Assembly (NCBI RefSeq): GCF_003002025.1 | Contig: NZ_PVZB01000013.1 | Span: 186,001-250,000 of the forward strand | Source of the DNA: Paraburkholderia sp. BL25I1N1 | GTDB taxonomy: Bacteria > Pseudomonadota > Gammaproteobacteria > Burkholderiales > Burkholderiaceae | Direction: 5' to 3' | Length of the DNA stretch: 64,000 bases | In this document: one piece after another, positions 26,353 to 35,293 of the stretch | Position numbering within the stretch: position 1 is the first letter of the stretch | Layout: each line of letters begins with the position of its first letter | Program-made: the position numbers and the translations under genes | Notes under the pieces: generated by a model | Seen by the model: the letters and a program-made list of their open reading frames with translations, nothing else | Databases searched by the model: none | What the model was told of the DNA's origin: nothing

Positions 26353-26503
26353 CGTTTTCTCCTTAGCCTGCGTGTCGCTGCTAGCGCCATCATGCCGTAA
26401 TCCCGGTAGCATGACCATGGTGGTCGCAAGCTGGCGCGCACGAAACCGCGCACTCGTATGAAGAAACCGTACGTTTAACTCACTTCTGCTAGGGGAGTCG
26501 GCT

Positions 26504-26752
26504 ATGGCACAAGAATTTTCATATAGACGGTTTCAGTTCTCCGCGACGATCTCGCCTCTGCAAACAAATCGGGGGATCGTTACGGTCGATGTCACAACCT
26601 CGGATGCCGAGCGCATCGCCGACCTCGGCACGCAGCGTTTCCTGCACGTGGAAAGATGGGTGGAAAGAAACGAGCCTGCTTTTCTTCAGGTCGTGATCGA
26701 CGAATGCAAGGTTACCGTCGACCATTACGCGGACAACGTCGACGAAAGTTGA
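26504..26752 (+). CDS. Hypothetical protein, 82 aa
   Basis: A short soluble protein, probably beta-rich (FQFSATISPLQ, RGIVTVDVTTSD, FLQVVIDECKVTVDHYAD). AGGGGAG lies upstream of the ATG at 26504. It is 49 bases ahead of the DksA-like gene and probably co-transcribed with it. No family is recognised. Confidence 0.65.
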   Translation: MAQEFSYRRFQFSATISPLQTNRGIVTVDVTTSDAERIADLGTQRFLHVERWVERNEPAFLQVVIDECKVTVDHYADNVDES

Positions 26753-26801
26753 CGGCGCCGTCCCAACGTTCAGCGGGCCAATCATACGGAGGGAGAACAC
26801 C

Positions 26802-27182
26802 ATGTCGAACCAACAGAGCGGCTTGAGTGACGAGTTCATCGCGCAGCAGCGCAAGCGCCTGGAGGCGCTGCGCCGGGAATTGCTGGGCGGCGAAGCAGAA
26901 ACGATCGCAGACGATCGAACGGCTCGGGAGGAGCACGGCGACGAAGCCGAGGAGTATGAGGACGCGGCGCAGGGAATGGCGCAGAATGAAATCAATCAGT
27001 CGCTGCACGATGTGAACGACCAGCGCATTGCGGATATCGGGCGTGCGCTGCAGAAAATCGACGACGGCACTTACGGCCTCTCCGACGAAAGCGGCCAGCC
27101 AATCCCGAAAGAGCGGCTCGAGGTCATGCCAGAAGCGATTCTCACCGTGGAGGAGCAGAGCCGCCGCGAGGCCCGCAAGTAG
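26802..27182 (+). CDS. TraR/DksA-like protein lacking zinc-finger cysteines
   Basis: The 126-residue protein has an N-terminal coiled coil (AQQRKRLEALRRELLGG), then ALQKIDDGTYGLSDESGQPI and IPKERLEVMPEAI, the DksA globular region. DksA binds the RNA polymerase secondary channel and acts with ppGpp. The four zinc Cys positions are absent; for example the usual C-x2-C start is replaced by GLSDESG. This resembles redox-insensitive DksA variants but goes further, since no Cys remains. It is in a likely operon with the 82-residue gene upstream. Confidence 0.85.
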   Translation: MSNQQSGLSDEFIAQQRKRLEALRRELLGGEAETIADDRTAREEHGDEAEEYEDAAQGMAQNEINQSLHDVNDQRIADIGRALQKIDDGTYGLSDESGQPIPKERLEVMPEAILTVEEQSRREARK

Positions 27183-27572
27183 TGACGACCAGACGAATTA
27201 GAGCGCGTCGTCTCGCCGCACGATAGCGTCGGCATGTCGGCCCATGCACCCCATCGGAAAAACCAATGTCCCCTTACTCACAATCCACTCATAGAATTCA
27301 AGGGCGGTTTATTTAGGTTCGTTATGCCAATCATGCGGCGACCAGACGCGTAGTGAGAGAGCGCAAGCGCATGCCGGTTGACGCAAGCCGCGCGTGCGTC
27401 GCTATCTGTTCGAAAGCGACGCCCATTTTGAACGCTGAACAGCGAAACATCGGCCTCGCGCACAACCATAACGAAAGGCCGGCGACAGGTTCCGAGCGTT
27501 CTCCCCTCACTTGAACGCGTCCTAAAATCTCTAACAACATCGGATGCCTTACCTCAGAAAGGTGATTTTACG
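27183..27572. other. Intergenic region upstream of the ClpG-like gene
   Basis: About 390 bases. CTTGAA occurs near 27510, but I could not place a convincing sigma-32 -10 box or a CIRCE element. Short reverse-strand frames at 27278-27540 look spurious. AAAGGTGA at 27558-27565 is the Shine-Dalgarno of the downstream gene. Confidence 0.45.
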
Positions 27573-30353
27573 ATGCCCGCCCTTTGCGAAATCTGTAACG
27601 CTCGTCCCGCCGTCGCCCGTGTGACCGTTGTGCAGAACGGCGAGCGGAAAACTTTATCGATTTGCGATTACGACTACCGGCAATTAATGCGGCACCAGAG
27701 CATGGCGAACCCGTTCGACTCGCTATTGGGAGGCGGTGGTCTGTCACGCTTCTTCGGCGGGACGGGCGGCGCGCACGAGGAAGACGACGATAACGAGAGT
27801 CTCTCCGCTGAGGTGCCGCGCGAATCGGTCGACGCAACCGACGCCTTCAGCGAACAGACGCTCGAGTTGTTGCAGCGTGCTGCAGAGAAAGCGCACGAAC
27901 TCCAGCGAAGCGAGCTTGACACCGAACATCTGCTGTATGTACTGGCGGACAACGATGTCGGCACTGCGCTGCTGAAGGAACTCAAGCTCTCGCCGCAGGA
28001 CATCAAGGCTTATATCGATCAGCACGCGCAGAAGGGCACCGCGAATCCCGATGCGCCGCTCGAGAAGATGACCATCTCGCCGCGCCTGAAGAAAGTGTTC
28101 CAGTACGGGTTCCAGGCATCGCGTGATCTGGGTCATTCGTATGTCGGCCCGGAACATCTGCTGATCGGACTGGCGGCGGTGCCGGACAGTATCGCGGGCA
28201 CGTTGCTGAAGAAGTATGGTGTGACGCCGGAAGGGCTGCGGCAGAAAGTGGTGAAGGTGGTCGGCAAAGGCGCCGAGGACGGCCGCGTCGATGCACCGAC
28301 CGGCACGCCCATACTCGACAAGTTCGGCCGTGACCTCACGGCGCTCGCGCGCCAGGGCAAGCTCGACCCGGTGCTGGGACGCGCGCAGGAAATCGAAAGC
28401 ACGATTGAAGTACTCGCGCGGCGCAGGAAGAACAATCCGGTGTTGATCGGCGAGCCCGGCGTCGGCAAGACCGCCATTGTCGAAGGCTTGGCGCAGCGCA
28501 TCGTCAACGACGAGGTCCCCGAAAATCTGCGCGGCAAGCGGCTCGTCGAGGTCAATATCAATTCGATGGTGGCCGGTGCGAAGTATCGCGGCGAGTTCGA
28601 GGAACGCGCAAAAACGCTGATCGACGAAGTGACGGCAAAGAAAGACGAACTGGTTCTGTTCATCGACGAGTTGCACATGATCGTGGGCGCCGGCCAGGGC
28701 GGCGGCGAGGGCGGTCTCGACATCGCGAACGTGCTCAAACCGGCGCTGGCTCGCGGCGAACTCAGTCTGATCGGCGCGACGACGCTCAACGAATACCAGA
28801 AGTACATTGAAAAAGACGCCGCGCTGGAGAGGCGCTTTCAGCCGGTGCTGGTGCCCGAGCCGACCGTCGAGCAGACCATCGTCATCCTGCGCGGCCTGCG
28901 CGACAAGCTCGAGGCGCATCATCAGGTGACCTTCGCGGACGATGCGTTTGTCGCGGCCGCTGAAATGTCGGACCGTTACATCACGTCGCGCTTTCTGCCC
29001 GACAAAGCCATCGACCTGATCGACCAGGCCGCGGCGCGCGTACGGATCGGTGCGACTTCACGTCCGGCGGACATCCAGGAACTCGAAGCCGAGATGTCTC
29101 AACTCAAGCGCGAGCAGGATTACGCGTCCTCGCGCAAGCGCTATGACGAGGCGAAGAAGTTCGAGGAACGTATCGGCGAAAAGCAGACGACACTCGATGA
29201 GCAGATGGAGGCATGGCAGCGCAAGACCGGTTCGGAAACGCTTGAAGTCACCGTGGCGGCCATCGCCGAAGTGGTGTCGCGTCAAACCGGCATTCCGGTC
29301 ACGGAACTGACACAGGAAGAGCGCCAGAAGCTGCTGGACATGGAAAACAAGCTGCGTGAGCGCGTGGTCGGCCAGGACGACGCGGTGCTTGCCGTGAGCG
29401 ACGCCGTGCGCCTGTCGCGTGCCGGACTCGGCCAGGCGAACCGGCCTATCGCGACTTTCCTCTTCCTCGGACCGACCGGCGTCGGCAAGACCGAACTCGC
29501 GAAAGCGCTGGCCGAAACGGTGTTTGGCGATGAACAGTCGGTCATTCGTATCGACATGTCCGAGTATATGGAGCGTCACGCGGTGGCCCGCCTGATCGGC
29601 GCGCCGCCTGGATATGTCGGCTATGACGAGGGCGGCCAGTTGACCGAGCGGGTCCGGCGGCGGCCGTATAGCGTGATTCTGCTCGACGAGATCGAGAAGG
29701 CCCACGCGGACGTGAGCAATGTATTGCTCCAGGTGTTCGACGACGGCCGTCTGACCGACGGCAAGGGCCGCGTGGTGGACTTCAGCAACACGATCATCAT
29801 CGCGACCAGCAATCTCGGCGCGCACATCATCATGGATAACCTCGAGAAGCCCGAGGCGGACCAGTTGCCGGAAAAGAAGCTTCGCGAGGAGTTGATGGAT
29901 GTGCTCAAGGGCCACTTCCGTCCGGAGTTTCTGAACCGCATCGACGAGGTGATCGTCTTTCACGGACTTTCTCGCGAGAATATCCGCTCGATCGTGCGGA
30001 TCCAGCTCGAGCGGGTCACGCGCACCGCGGCGGCTCAGGACATCACACTCAAGATCGACGAGTCGATTGTCGACCATCTGGCCGAGGCCGGCTACCGGCC
30101 GGAGTTCGGCGCCCGCGAGCTGAAGCGCCAGATTCGCCAGGAACTGGAAACGCGGCTTGCCAAGGAGATTCTCGGCGGCAAACTGAAATCGGGCGACAAT
30201 GTCGAGGTCAGCTATGACAAGGACAGCGGCGAAGTGAAGTTCGTTCGCGGCGAGGCGACGCCGCCCAAGGTGAAACGCGCTAATAGCCGGACAAAGAAGA
30301 AGTCGTCCGACGAAGTCGGCAGCACGGAGTCCACGGAGGGCGCCAGTTCCTGA
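27573..30353 (+). CDS. clpG: ClpG/ClpK-type AAA+ disaggregase
   Basis: The protein has 926 residues. The first 45 residues carry a CEIC pair and a further Cys (ALCEICNARP, LSICDYDYRQL), the N1 extension typical of ClpK/ClpG. A Clp N domain follows (about 90-235), then AAA-1 (GEPGVGKT, LFIDELH), a short ClpC-like middle coiled coil (about 495-550) and AAA-2 (GPTGVGKT, VILLDEIEKA). The region where ClpA/ClpC carry the hydrophobic-Gly-Phe loop that binds ClpP (after ATSNLGA) has no such tripeptide. A stand-alone disaggregase that rescues heat-aggregated proteins is therefore likely. ClpK/ClpG confers strong thermotolerance in other bacteria. Confidence 0.88.
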   Translation: MPALCEICNARPAVARVTVVQNGERKTLSICDYDYRQLMRHQSMANPFDSLLGGGGLSRFFGGTGGAHEEDDDNESLSAEVPRESVDATDAFSEQTLELLQRAAEKAHELQRSELDTEHLLYVLADNDVGTALLKELKLSPQDIKAYIDQHAQKGTANPDAPLEKMTISPRLKKVFQYGFQASRDLGHSYVGPEHLLIGLAAVPDSIAGTLLKKYGVTPEGLRQKVVKVVGKGAEDGRVDAPTGTPILDKFGRDLTALARQGKLDPVLGRAQEIESTIEVLARRRKNNPVLIGEPGVGKTAIVEGLAQRIVNDEVPENLRGKRLVEVNINSMVAGAKYRGEFEERAKTLIDEVTAKKDELVLFIDELHMIVGAGQGGGEGGLDIANVLKPALARGELSLIGATTLNEYQKYIEKDAALERRFQPVLVPEPTVEQTIVILRGLRDKLEAHHQVTFADDAFVAAAEMSDRYITSRFLPDKAIDLIDQAAARVRIGATSRPADIQELEAEMSQLKREQDYASSRKRYDEAKKFEERIGEKQTTLDEQMEAWQRKTGSETLEVTVAAIAEVVSRQTGIPVTELTQEERQKLLDMENKLRERVVGQDDAVLAVSDAVRLSRAGLGQANRPIATFLFLGPTGVGKTELAKALAETVFGDEQSVIRIDMSEYMERHAVARLIGAPPGYVGYDEGGQLTERVRRRPYSVILLDEIEKAHADVSNVLLQVFDDGRLTDGKGRVVDFSNTIIIATSNLGAHIIMDNLEKPEADQLPEKKLREELMDVLKGHFRPEFLNRIDEVIVFHGLSRENIRSIVRIQLERVTRTAAAQDITLKIDESIVDHLAEAGYRPEFGARELKRQIRQELETRLAKEILGGKLKSGDNVEVSYDKDSGEVKFVRGEATPPKVKRANSRTKKKSSDEVGSTESTEGASS

Positions 30354-30566
30354 CGGCGTGGCGTGGGCAACGGGCAAGGACACGCAGCGAGCGTGTCGGC
30401 GGTGTGGCGGGTATTATCCGGAAGCGGACCTGATGATGCCTCCCGAACTCTTCTACCAGGAAAGAGACGGGAGGCGCGCGGTTCGCCGGCTGAGTGATGT
30501 CTCTCAGCTTCGCGAGGCGTTCATCTTTGCGCAAGTGCCGGTACAACCTGGAGCCGCCGTTCAATC

Positions 30567-31955
30567 ATGGAAATCTTCGACGCCTTCCACCTCGCCAGGC
30601 TTCAGTTCGCATTCACGGTTTCATTTCACATCATTTTCCCCGCCATCAGCATAGGCATGGCCAGCTTCCTCGCCGTGCTGGAAGGGCGTTGGTTGCTGAC
30701 CGGCGACGCGGTCTACAAGGACATGTTTCTGTTCTGGTCGAAGATCTTTGCGGTCGGCTTCGGCATGGGCGTGGTCTCGGGCGTGGTGATGGCCTACGAG
30801 TTCGGCACCAACTGGAGTGGCTTTTCCACCATTGCCGGCAACATCACAGGACCGCTCCTGACTTATGAAGTGTTGACGGCGTTCTTTCTCGAGGCGGGTT
30901 TTCTCGGTGTCATGCTGTTCGGCTGGCAGCGTGTGAGTCCGCGCGCGCACTTCTTCGCCACGCTGATGGTGGCGCTCGGCACGTTGATGTCCACCTTCTG
31001 GATTCTCGCGTCGAATAGCTTTATGCAAACGCCGCAAGGATTCGCCATGATAAACGGCCGGATCGTACCGGTCGACTGGCTGAAGGTGATTTTCAACCCG
31101 TCGTTCCCGTACCGGCTCGCGCATATGACGATCGCCGCGTTCATTGTGGCGGGCTTTATCGTCGCTGCGTGCGGGGCGTGGCACCTGTTGCATGGCCGGC
31201 GCGACGGACCCGTCAAGCGTAGCTTTTCGATGGCGTTGTGGATTCTGCTTTTGCTCACGCCGGTGCAGATTTTTGTCGGCGATGCGCACGGCCTCAATAC
31301 GCGCCAATATCAGCCCGCCAAAATCGCCGCAATTGAAGGCCTGTGGGAAACCGAGAAAGGCGGCACGGCGCTCAATCTGGTCGGTTTTCCCGACATGAAT
31401 GCGGAAGTGACGCGCTATGCGCTGCAAATCCCGCATCTGGGCAGCCTCATTCTGACCCATAGCTGGGATGGAGAAATCCGCGGGCTCAAGACGTTTCCCG
31501 CCAGAGACCGCCCGTATTCGCCAATCATCTTCTGGACCTTCCGGATCATGGCGGGCCTCGGCATGCTGATGCTGTTGGCCGCCTTGCTCGGGTTGCTGCT
31601 CAGGGTGCGAGGGCGCCTCTACGAGACGCGCTGGTATCAGGTTTTCGTGCTGTGCATGGGGCCGTCGGGAATCGTCGCGCTGTTGGCCGGGTGGGTAACA
31701 ACGGAAGTCGGCCGCCAACCCTGGACGGTCTATGGTGTTCTGCGAACCGAAGACTCACTCTCGCCGATCAGTGCCCAGCAAGCGGGCGTGTCATTGCTGA
31801 TCTTCGTGCTGGTGTACTTCCTGGTATTCGGTATGGGGGTCTACTACATGCTCAAGATGATGAAGCGCGGACCGGAAGAACAGGTCGATGCCCGCCGGTC
31901 CGTTAAACATCCGGTGTTGCGCAATCGTCCGCTGGACGCACTGGAACGGGAGTGA
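30567..31955 (+). CDS. cydA: Cytochrome bd-type ubiquinol oxidase subunit I (short Q-loop, CIO-like)
   Basis: The 462-residue membrane protein carries haem-ligand and quinol-site motifs: an early His in the first helix (FTVSFHIIFPAISIG) and GWVTTEVGRQPW near the end. The Q-loop is short, as in the cyanide-insensitive oxidases of Pseudomonas. With subunit II it oxidises ubiquinol and reduces oxygen to water at the inner membrane, often under low oxygen or nitrosative stress. The stop is 4 bases ahead of cydB. Confidence 0.93.
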   Translation: MEIFDAFHLARLQFAFTVSFHIIFPAISIGMASFLAVLEGRWLLTGDAVYKDMFLFWSKIFAVGFGMGVVSGVVMAYEFGTNWSGFSTIAGNITGPLLTYEVLTAFFLEAGFLGVMLFGWQRVSPRAHFFATLMVALGTLMSTFWILASNSFMQTPQGFAMINGRIVPVDWLKVIFNPSFPYRLAHMTIAAFIVAGFIVAACGAWHLLHGRRDGPVKRSFSMALWILLLLTPVQIFVGDAHGLNTRQYQPAKIAAIEGLWETEKGGTALNLVGFPDMNAEVTRYALQIPHLGSLILTHSWDGEIRGLKTFPARDRPYSPIIFWTFRIMAGLGMLMLLAALLGLLLRVRGRLYETRWYQVFVLCMGPSGIVALLAGWVTTEVGRQPWTVYGVLRTEDSLSPISAQQAGVSLLIFVLVYFLVFGMGVYYMLKMMKRGPEEQVDARRSVKHPVLRNRPLDALERE

Positions 31956-31959
31956 GGCC

Positions 31960-32967
31960 ATGCAAATCGATCTTCCGGTCGTGTGGGCCGCGATCATCGG
32001 CCTCGGCGTTTTCATCTATGTGATGCTGGACGGCTTCGATCTCGGCATCGGCCTGCTGTTTCCGTTTTTCGAGGAGAAAGGCGATCGGCAAGTCATGCTC
32101 AACACCATCGCGCCGGTCTGGGACGGCAACGAAACGTTCCTCGTGCTCGGCGGCGCGGGGCTATACGGTGCGTTCCCGGTCGTCTATTCGACGCTGCTGC
32201 CGGCAAACTATCTGCCGCTGATCCTGATGGTCGTGGGGCTGATCTTTCGCGGCGCGGCCTTTGAATTGCGCGCGAAGGCCACGCGGACCCAGCATGCGTG
32301 GGATCTCGCCTTTATCGCCGGGTCGGCTCTCGCGGGCCTTTGCCAGGGCATCGTGCTGGGGTCGCTGCTGCAAGGCATCAAGGTCGTCGATGACCGATTC
32401 GCCGGCGACCCGTTCGACTGGCTGTCGCCGTTCAGCCTGTTCTGCGGCATCGGCGTGCTCTTCACCTATGCGACGCTCGGCTGCGGCTGGCTAATCCTCA
32501 AGACCGAAGGCGAACTGCAGCGCAAGATGCGCGAGGTGATGCGGCCGTTGCTGGCCGTGCTGCTGGGGATCATCTTCGTGGTGAGTCTGTGGACCGTGAT
32601 CGGATTGCCGGCGGTCGAGCATCGCTGGTTCGGAAGCGGCTATCTCGGCTGGTTCATGCCCGTGCCGATTCTCGTTCTGGCCTGCGTGTGGGGCATTTTT
32701 CGATCGCTTCGCTTGCAGCATGAAGCGATGCCGTTCCTGCTCACGCTTGCGCTGTGCTTTCTCGGATACAGCGGCTTGCTGATCAGCATCTGGCCGAACA
32801 TCGTGCCGCCTTCGCTGACGATCTGGGAAGCCTCGTCGAGTCATTCGAGCCAGCTCTTCACACTGGTCGGCACGGTGATCGTGCTGCCGGTTATCCTCGT
32901 CTACAACGCTATGCAGTACCGCGTGTTCCGCGGCAAGGTGCGGGAAGGGGATGCCGGCTACCACTGA
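31960..32967 (+). CDS. cydB: Cytochrome bd-type ubiquinol oxidase subunit II
   Basis: The 335-residue protein has about eight helices and the family start VVWAAIIGLGVFIYVMLDG followed by DLGIG and PVWDGNETFLV. GTGAGG precedes the ATG at 31960. It partners CydA encoded directly upstream. No third small subunit gene follows in the operon, but a DUF2474-like micro-protein is encoded at 35750, about 2.8 kb away. Confidence 0.93.
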   Translation: MQIDLPVVWAAIIGLGVFIYVMLDGFDLGIGLLFPFFEEKGDRQVMLNTIAPVWDGNETFLVLGGAGLYGAFPVVYSTLLPANYLPLILMVVGLIFRGAAFELRAKATRTQHAWDLAFIAGSALAGLCQGIVLGSLLQGIKVVDDRFAGDPFDWLSPFSLFCGIGVLFTYATLGCGWLILKTEGELQRKMREVMRPLLAVLLGIIFVVSLWTVIGLPAVEHRWFGSGYLGWFMPVPILVLACVWGIFRSLRLQHEAMPFLLTLALCFLGYSGLLISIWPNIVPPSLTIWEASSSHSSQLFTLVGTVIVLPVILVYNAMQYRVFRGKVREGDAGYH

Positions 32968-32994
32968 CACCGCGCCGCCGGTCGCGGATGAAAC

Positions 32995-33024
32995 GGCCGT
33001 TGCGTGCCTGAGCCCGCAACGGCC
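32995..33024. terminator. Hairpin between convergent cydB and encapsulin genes
   Basis: GGCCGTTGCG (32995-33004) pairs perfectly with CGCAACGGCC (33015-33024) around a 10-base loop. It lies between two converging stop codons. No T-run follows on either side, so it may act as a bidirectional terminator or as a barrier to read-through. Confidence 0.6.
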
Positions 33025-33029
33025 CGCGC

Positions 33030-33833
33030 TTATTCAGCGAGCGTCAGCGACACGGAGGCTTCGCTCGTCAACATCAGGAATGTCAGCGTTTCGCGCAGAT
33101 AGAGGCGCACGACCGATTCGGTGTGGCTGAGATAGCCGATCGACAGGTCTTCACCGAGGTGCAACTCGAAGTCGCCGCCTCGCGTGGAGAGCACGCTTCC
33201 GCCGCTCAGCGCGGGCGCCCAGACGATGTCGCCGTTCACGATCCGCTTGATGTGCTCGATCACCGGATAGCCCTGGTCGCGTGCCTCGCTGAGCGCCGTG
33301 TAGGCGTCGGCGCCGAGCAGCACGGAATAAGGCCCGTCCACGCCGGCGAGCCGCAACGCCTCCAGTGCATTGCCGATCGCGTGCGGATAATCGCCGATGT
33401 CGGCGGACAGCGCGAGCGGCGCGTTCGACGAGCCTTCGCGAATCCCGCCGATTCCCGCTGCCTCGTATCCGTCGAAGATCGCGCGATCTTCCGCATAGGC
33501 GAGTTCTTTCGCTGCGTCTTTCGCGGGTTGCCAGTCGGCGTCGTTCGCGCCGCGCAGCACGCTGTCGATCGCCTCGCGCTGCAACTCGAACGGCACGGTG
33601 AACTCGACCACGCGCTTGACCTCCGCGAGCCTGGCCACGACGCCTTGTTGAGGCGCGGCAATCGCGGTCTGATGCCCCGTGCCGACACCGGACAACTCGG
33701 TTCCACCCGGACCCTTGACGTCGACCACGCGACGGCCCGCTACGCTGCGTTTGAAGGTGCGCGCCACTTCGTTTTCAATCTGCGACCAGGCGGCACTGGA
33801 AATGGGGGCGAGCTCGCGATGCAGGTTATTCAT
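33030..33833 (-). CDS. Family 1 encapsulin nanocompartment shell protein
   Basis: The 267-residue protein has the linocin M18/encapsulin pattern: LHRELAPISSAAWSQIE at the start, GRRVVDVKGPGG, EDRAIFDGYEAAGI in the middle and a C-terminus with YLRETLTFLM. It self-assembles through an HK97 fold into a shell that houses enzymes carrying a C-terminal targeting peptide. The cargo is the DyP peroxidase encoded directly upstream, whose stop overlaps this start by 8 bases. Confidence 0.94.
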   Translation of the reverse strand: MNNLHRELAPISSAAWSQIENEVARTFKRSVAGRRVVDVKGPGGTELSGVGTGHQTAIAAPQQGVVARLAEVKRVVEFTVPFELQREAIDSVLRGANDADWQPAKDAAKELAYAEDRAIFDGYEAAGIGGIREGSSNAPLALSADIGDYPHAIGNALEALRLAGVDGPYSVLLGADAYTALSEARDQGYPVIEHIKRIVNGDIVWAPALSGGSVLSTRGGDFELHLGEDLSIGYLSHTESVVRLYLRETLTFLMLTSEASVSLTLAE

Positions 33834-34881
33834 GTTGGGAGATTCCCTTGAGAGAGCCAATATTCAGCGAGCCGTCGTGGCGCGGCTCGGCGGGCGAAGA
33901 GGGTTCGGGCTGTGTTTCGATGGCGGCCGTGACGCTCGGCGGATCGCGGTCCGCGAGTTCTTCGAGCAAGGTGGCCGACGGCACGAAGAACAGGCCACCC
34001 GTGACGGCGCGGCTATAGTCGAGCAGCCGGTCGTAGTTGCCCGGCGGCCGCCCGATGAACATGTTCTCCAGCATCTGCTCGATCGGCGCGGGCGATCGTG
34101 CGTAGCCGATAAAGTAGGTGCCGAATTCGGCCGCGCCCAGGCGGCCGAATGGCATGTTGTCGCGCAAGATCTTCACTTCCTTGCCGTTCTCGGTGATCGT
34201 GGTCAGCGAGCTGTGCGATGACGACGGTTTGACCGCCGCGTCCAGTTCGACGTCGGACAATTTCTTGCGGCCGATAATGCGCTCCTGAGTCTCGACCGAA
34301 AGCGCATTCCATCCGTCCATGTCGTGCAGGTACTTTTGCACGAGGACATAGCTGCCGCCCTCGAAGCCGGGGTCTTCGGTGATCAGCGTGTATTCATCGG
34401 CGGCGCGGCCTGTCGGGTTCTCGGTGCCGTCGACGAAACCCACCATGTCGCGCATATCGAAGTAGCGAAATCCGTGAACTTCATCGACCACGGTGACCGC
34501 GTCGCCGAGCGCGCCCAGCAACTGCGTGGCGAGTTCGAAACAGAGATCCATGTGATCGGCGCGGATGTGCAGCAGGAAATCGCCCGGTGTCCCCAACGCG
34601 CGACGCTCGCCCTCGCCGATGTCGCGGAACGGATGCAGGAGGGCGGGCCGCGGCGCGCCGAACAACCTGTCCCACGCGTCGGAGCCGAACGAGCAGACGC
34701 ACGACAGATTGCCGGCCGGCACACGCTTGCCGACCGCGCGCACGAGGGCGGCAATGTCGCCGCATCATTCGCGCACCTTGGCCTCCTGATCACGGTCGTT
34801 CGCGACGGTCGCGACAATGAAGATCGCGCTGCGGGAGACGTCATTACAAATTGCTTGCGGTTCCGGGATTTCGTTGGGCAT
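33826..34881 (-). pseudogene. DyP-type peroxidase, encapsulin cargo, with one in-frame TGA
   Basis: The frame from the ATG at 34881 encodes about 351 residues, the usual DyP length, interrupted by a single TGA at 34767-34765 after 38 codons. Both sides of the stop match DyP in the same frame (DQEAKVRE then CGDIAALVRAVGKR). All catalytic elements lie after it: GFVDGTENP (GxxDG Asp), the haem His in KPSSSHSS and the distal Arg in ILRDNMPFG. The C-terminus carries the encapsulin-targeting peptide DGSLNIGSLKG. It overlaps the shell gene by 8 bases. It may be a recent pseudogene, a sequence error, or a gene restarting at GTG 34743. Confidence 0.85.
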
Positions 34882-35293
34882 CGGCTTGATTGTTGTTAGA
34901 CCGTTACGGGTTCCTACAGCAGTAGAACCCACGTCGTTCCGCCTGCGCGTTTCATGCCGGAGGCGGCGCGAGTTTCGTTTGAATGATTGAAGCAGGTTAG
35001 CTATTGCGGTCACCGCGACGCCGCACGCATGCATGCCGCTTTGGCTTGTCGCAGGAAGGGCGCAACATGCGTGACATGGTTGACGTCCATCACGCTCACA
35101 GATGTTATACCGGGCAGATAATTTGTGGGTGCTGGGTGCCGGCTTCGGGACGCGCTATGGCGCGGCGGATTGGCAAAAAACGGCCGCATTCATTCGCATG
35201 CAAATGGAGGGCGGGGGTGACGTTGAATGCCGTGAAGCCACCCGGAATGATTCGGTCTACCATGGCGACTTGCACCCTCAGGAGCAGCAGATC
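34882..35293. other. Intergenic region between divergent DyP and SnoaL-like genes
   Basis: About 410 bases holding both promoters. I see no palindrome or box good enough to annotate, and no gene. Confidence 0.5.

Noticed and set aside
27183..27572. Heat-shock promoter or CIRCE element for clpG
   Set aside because: CTTGAA near 27510 resembles a sigma-32 -35 box, but no matching CCCCAT-type -10 at proper spacing and no CIRCE inverted repeat were found.
29058..30383. 441-codon reverse-strand frame antisense to clpG
   Set aside because: It overlaps the AAA-2 domain of an unambiguous Clp protein and has shadow-frame composition.
30358..30654. Forward 98-codon frame with a CRRCGG motif ahead of cydA
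   Set aside because: It runs into the cydA coding sequence in another frame and loses protein character after about 50 residues. A leader peptide or remnant is possible, but the evidence is thin.
34765..34767. Selenocysteine reading of the DyP TGA
   Set aside because: No SECIS-like hairpin is obvious after the TGA, DyP enzymes are not known selenoproteins and the position is outside the active site. A point mutation or sequence error is simpler.
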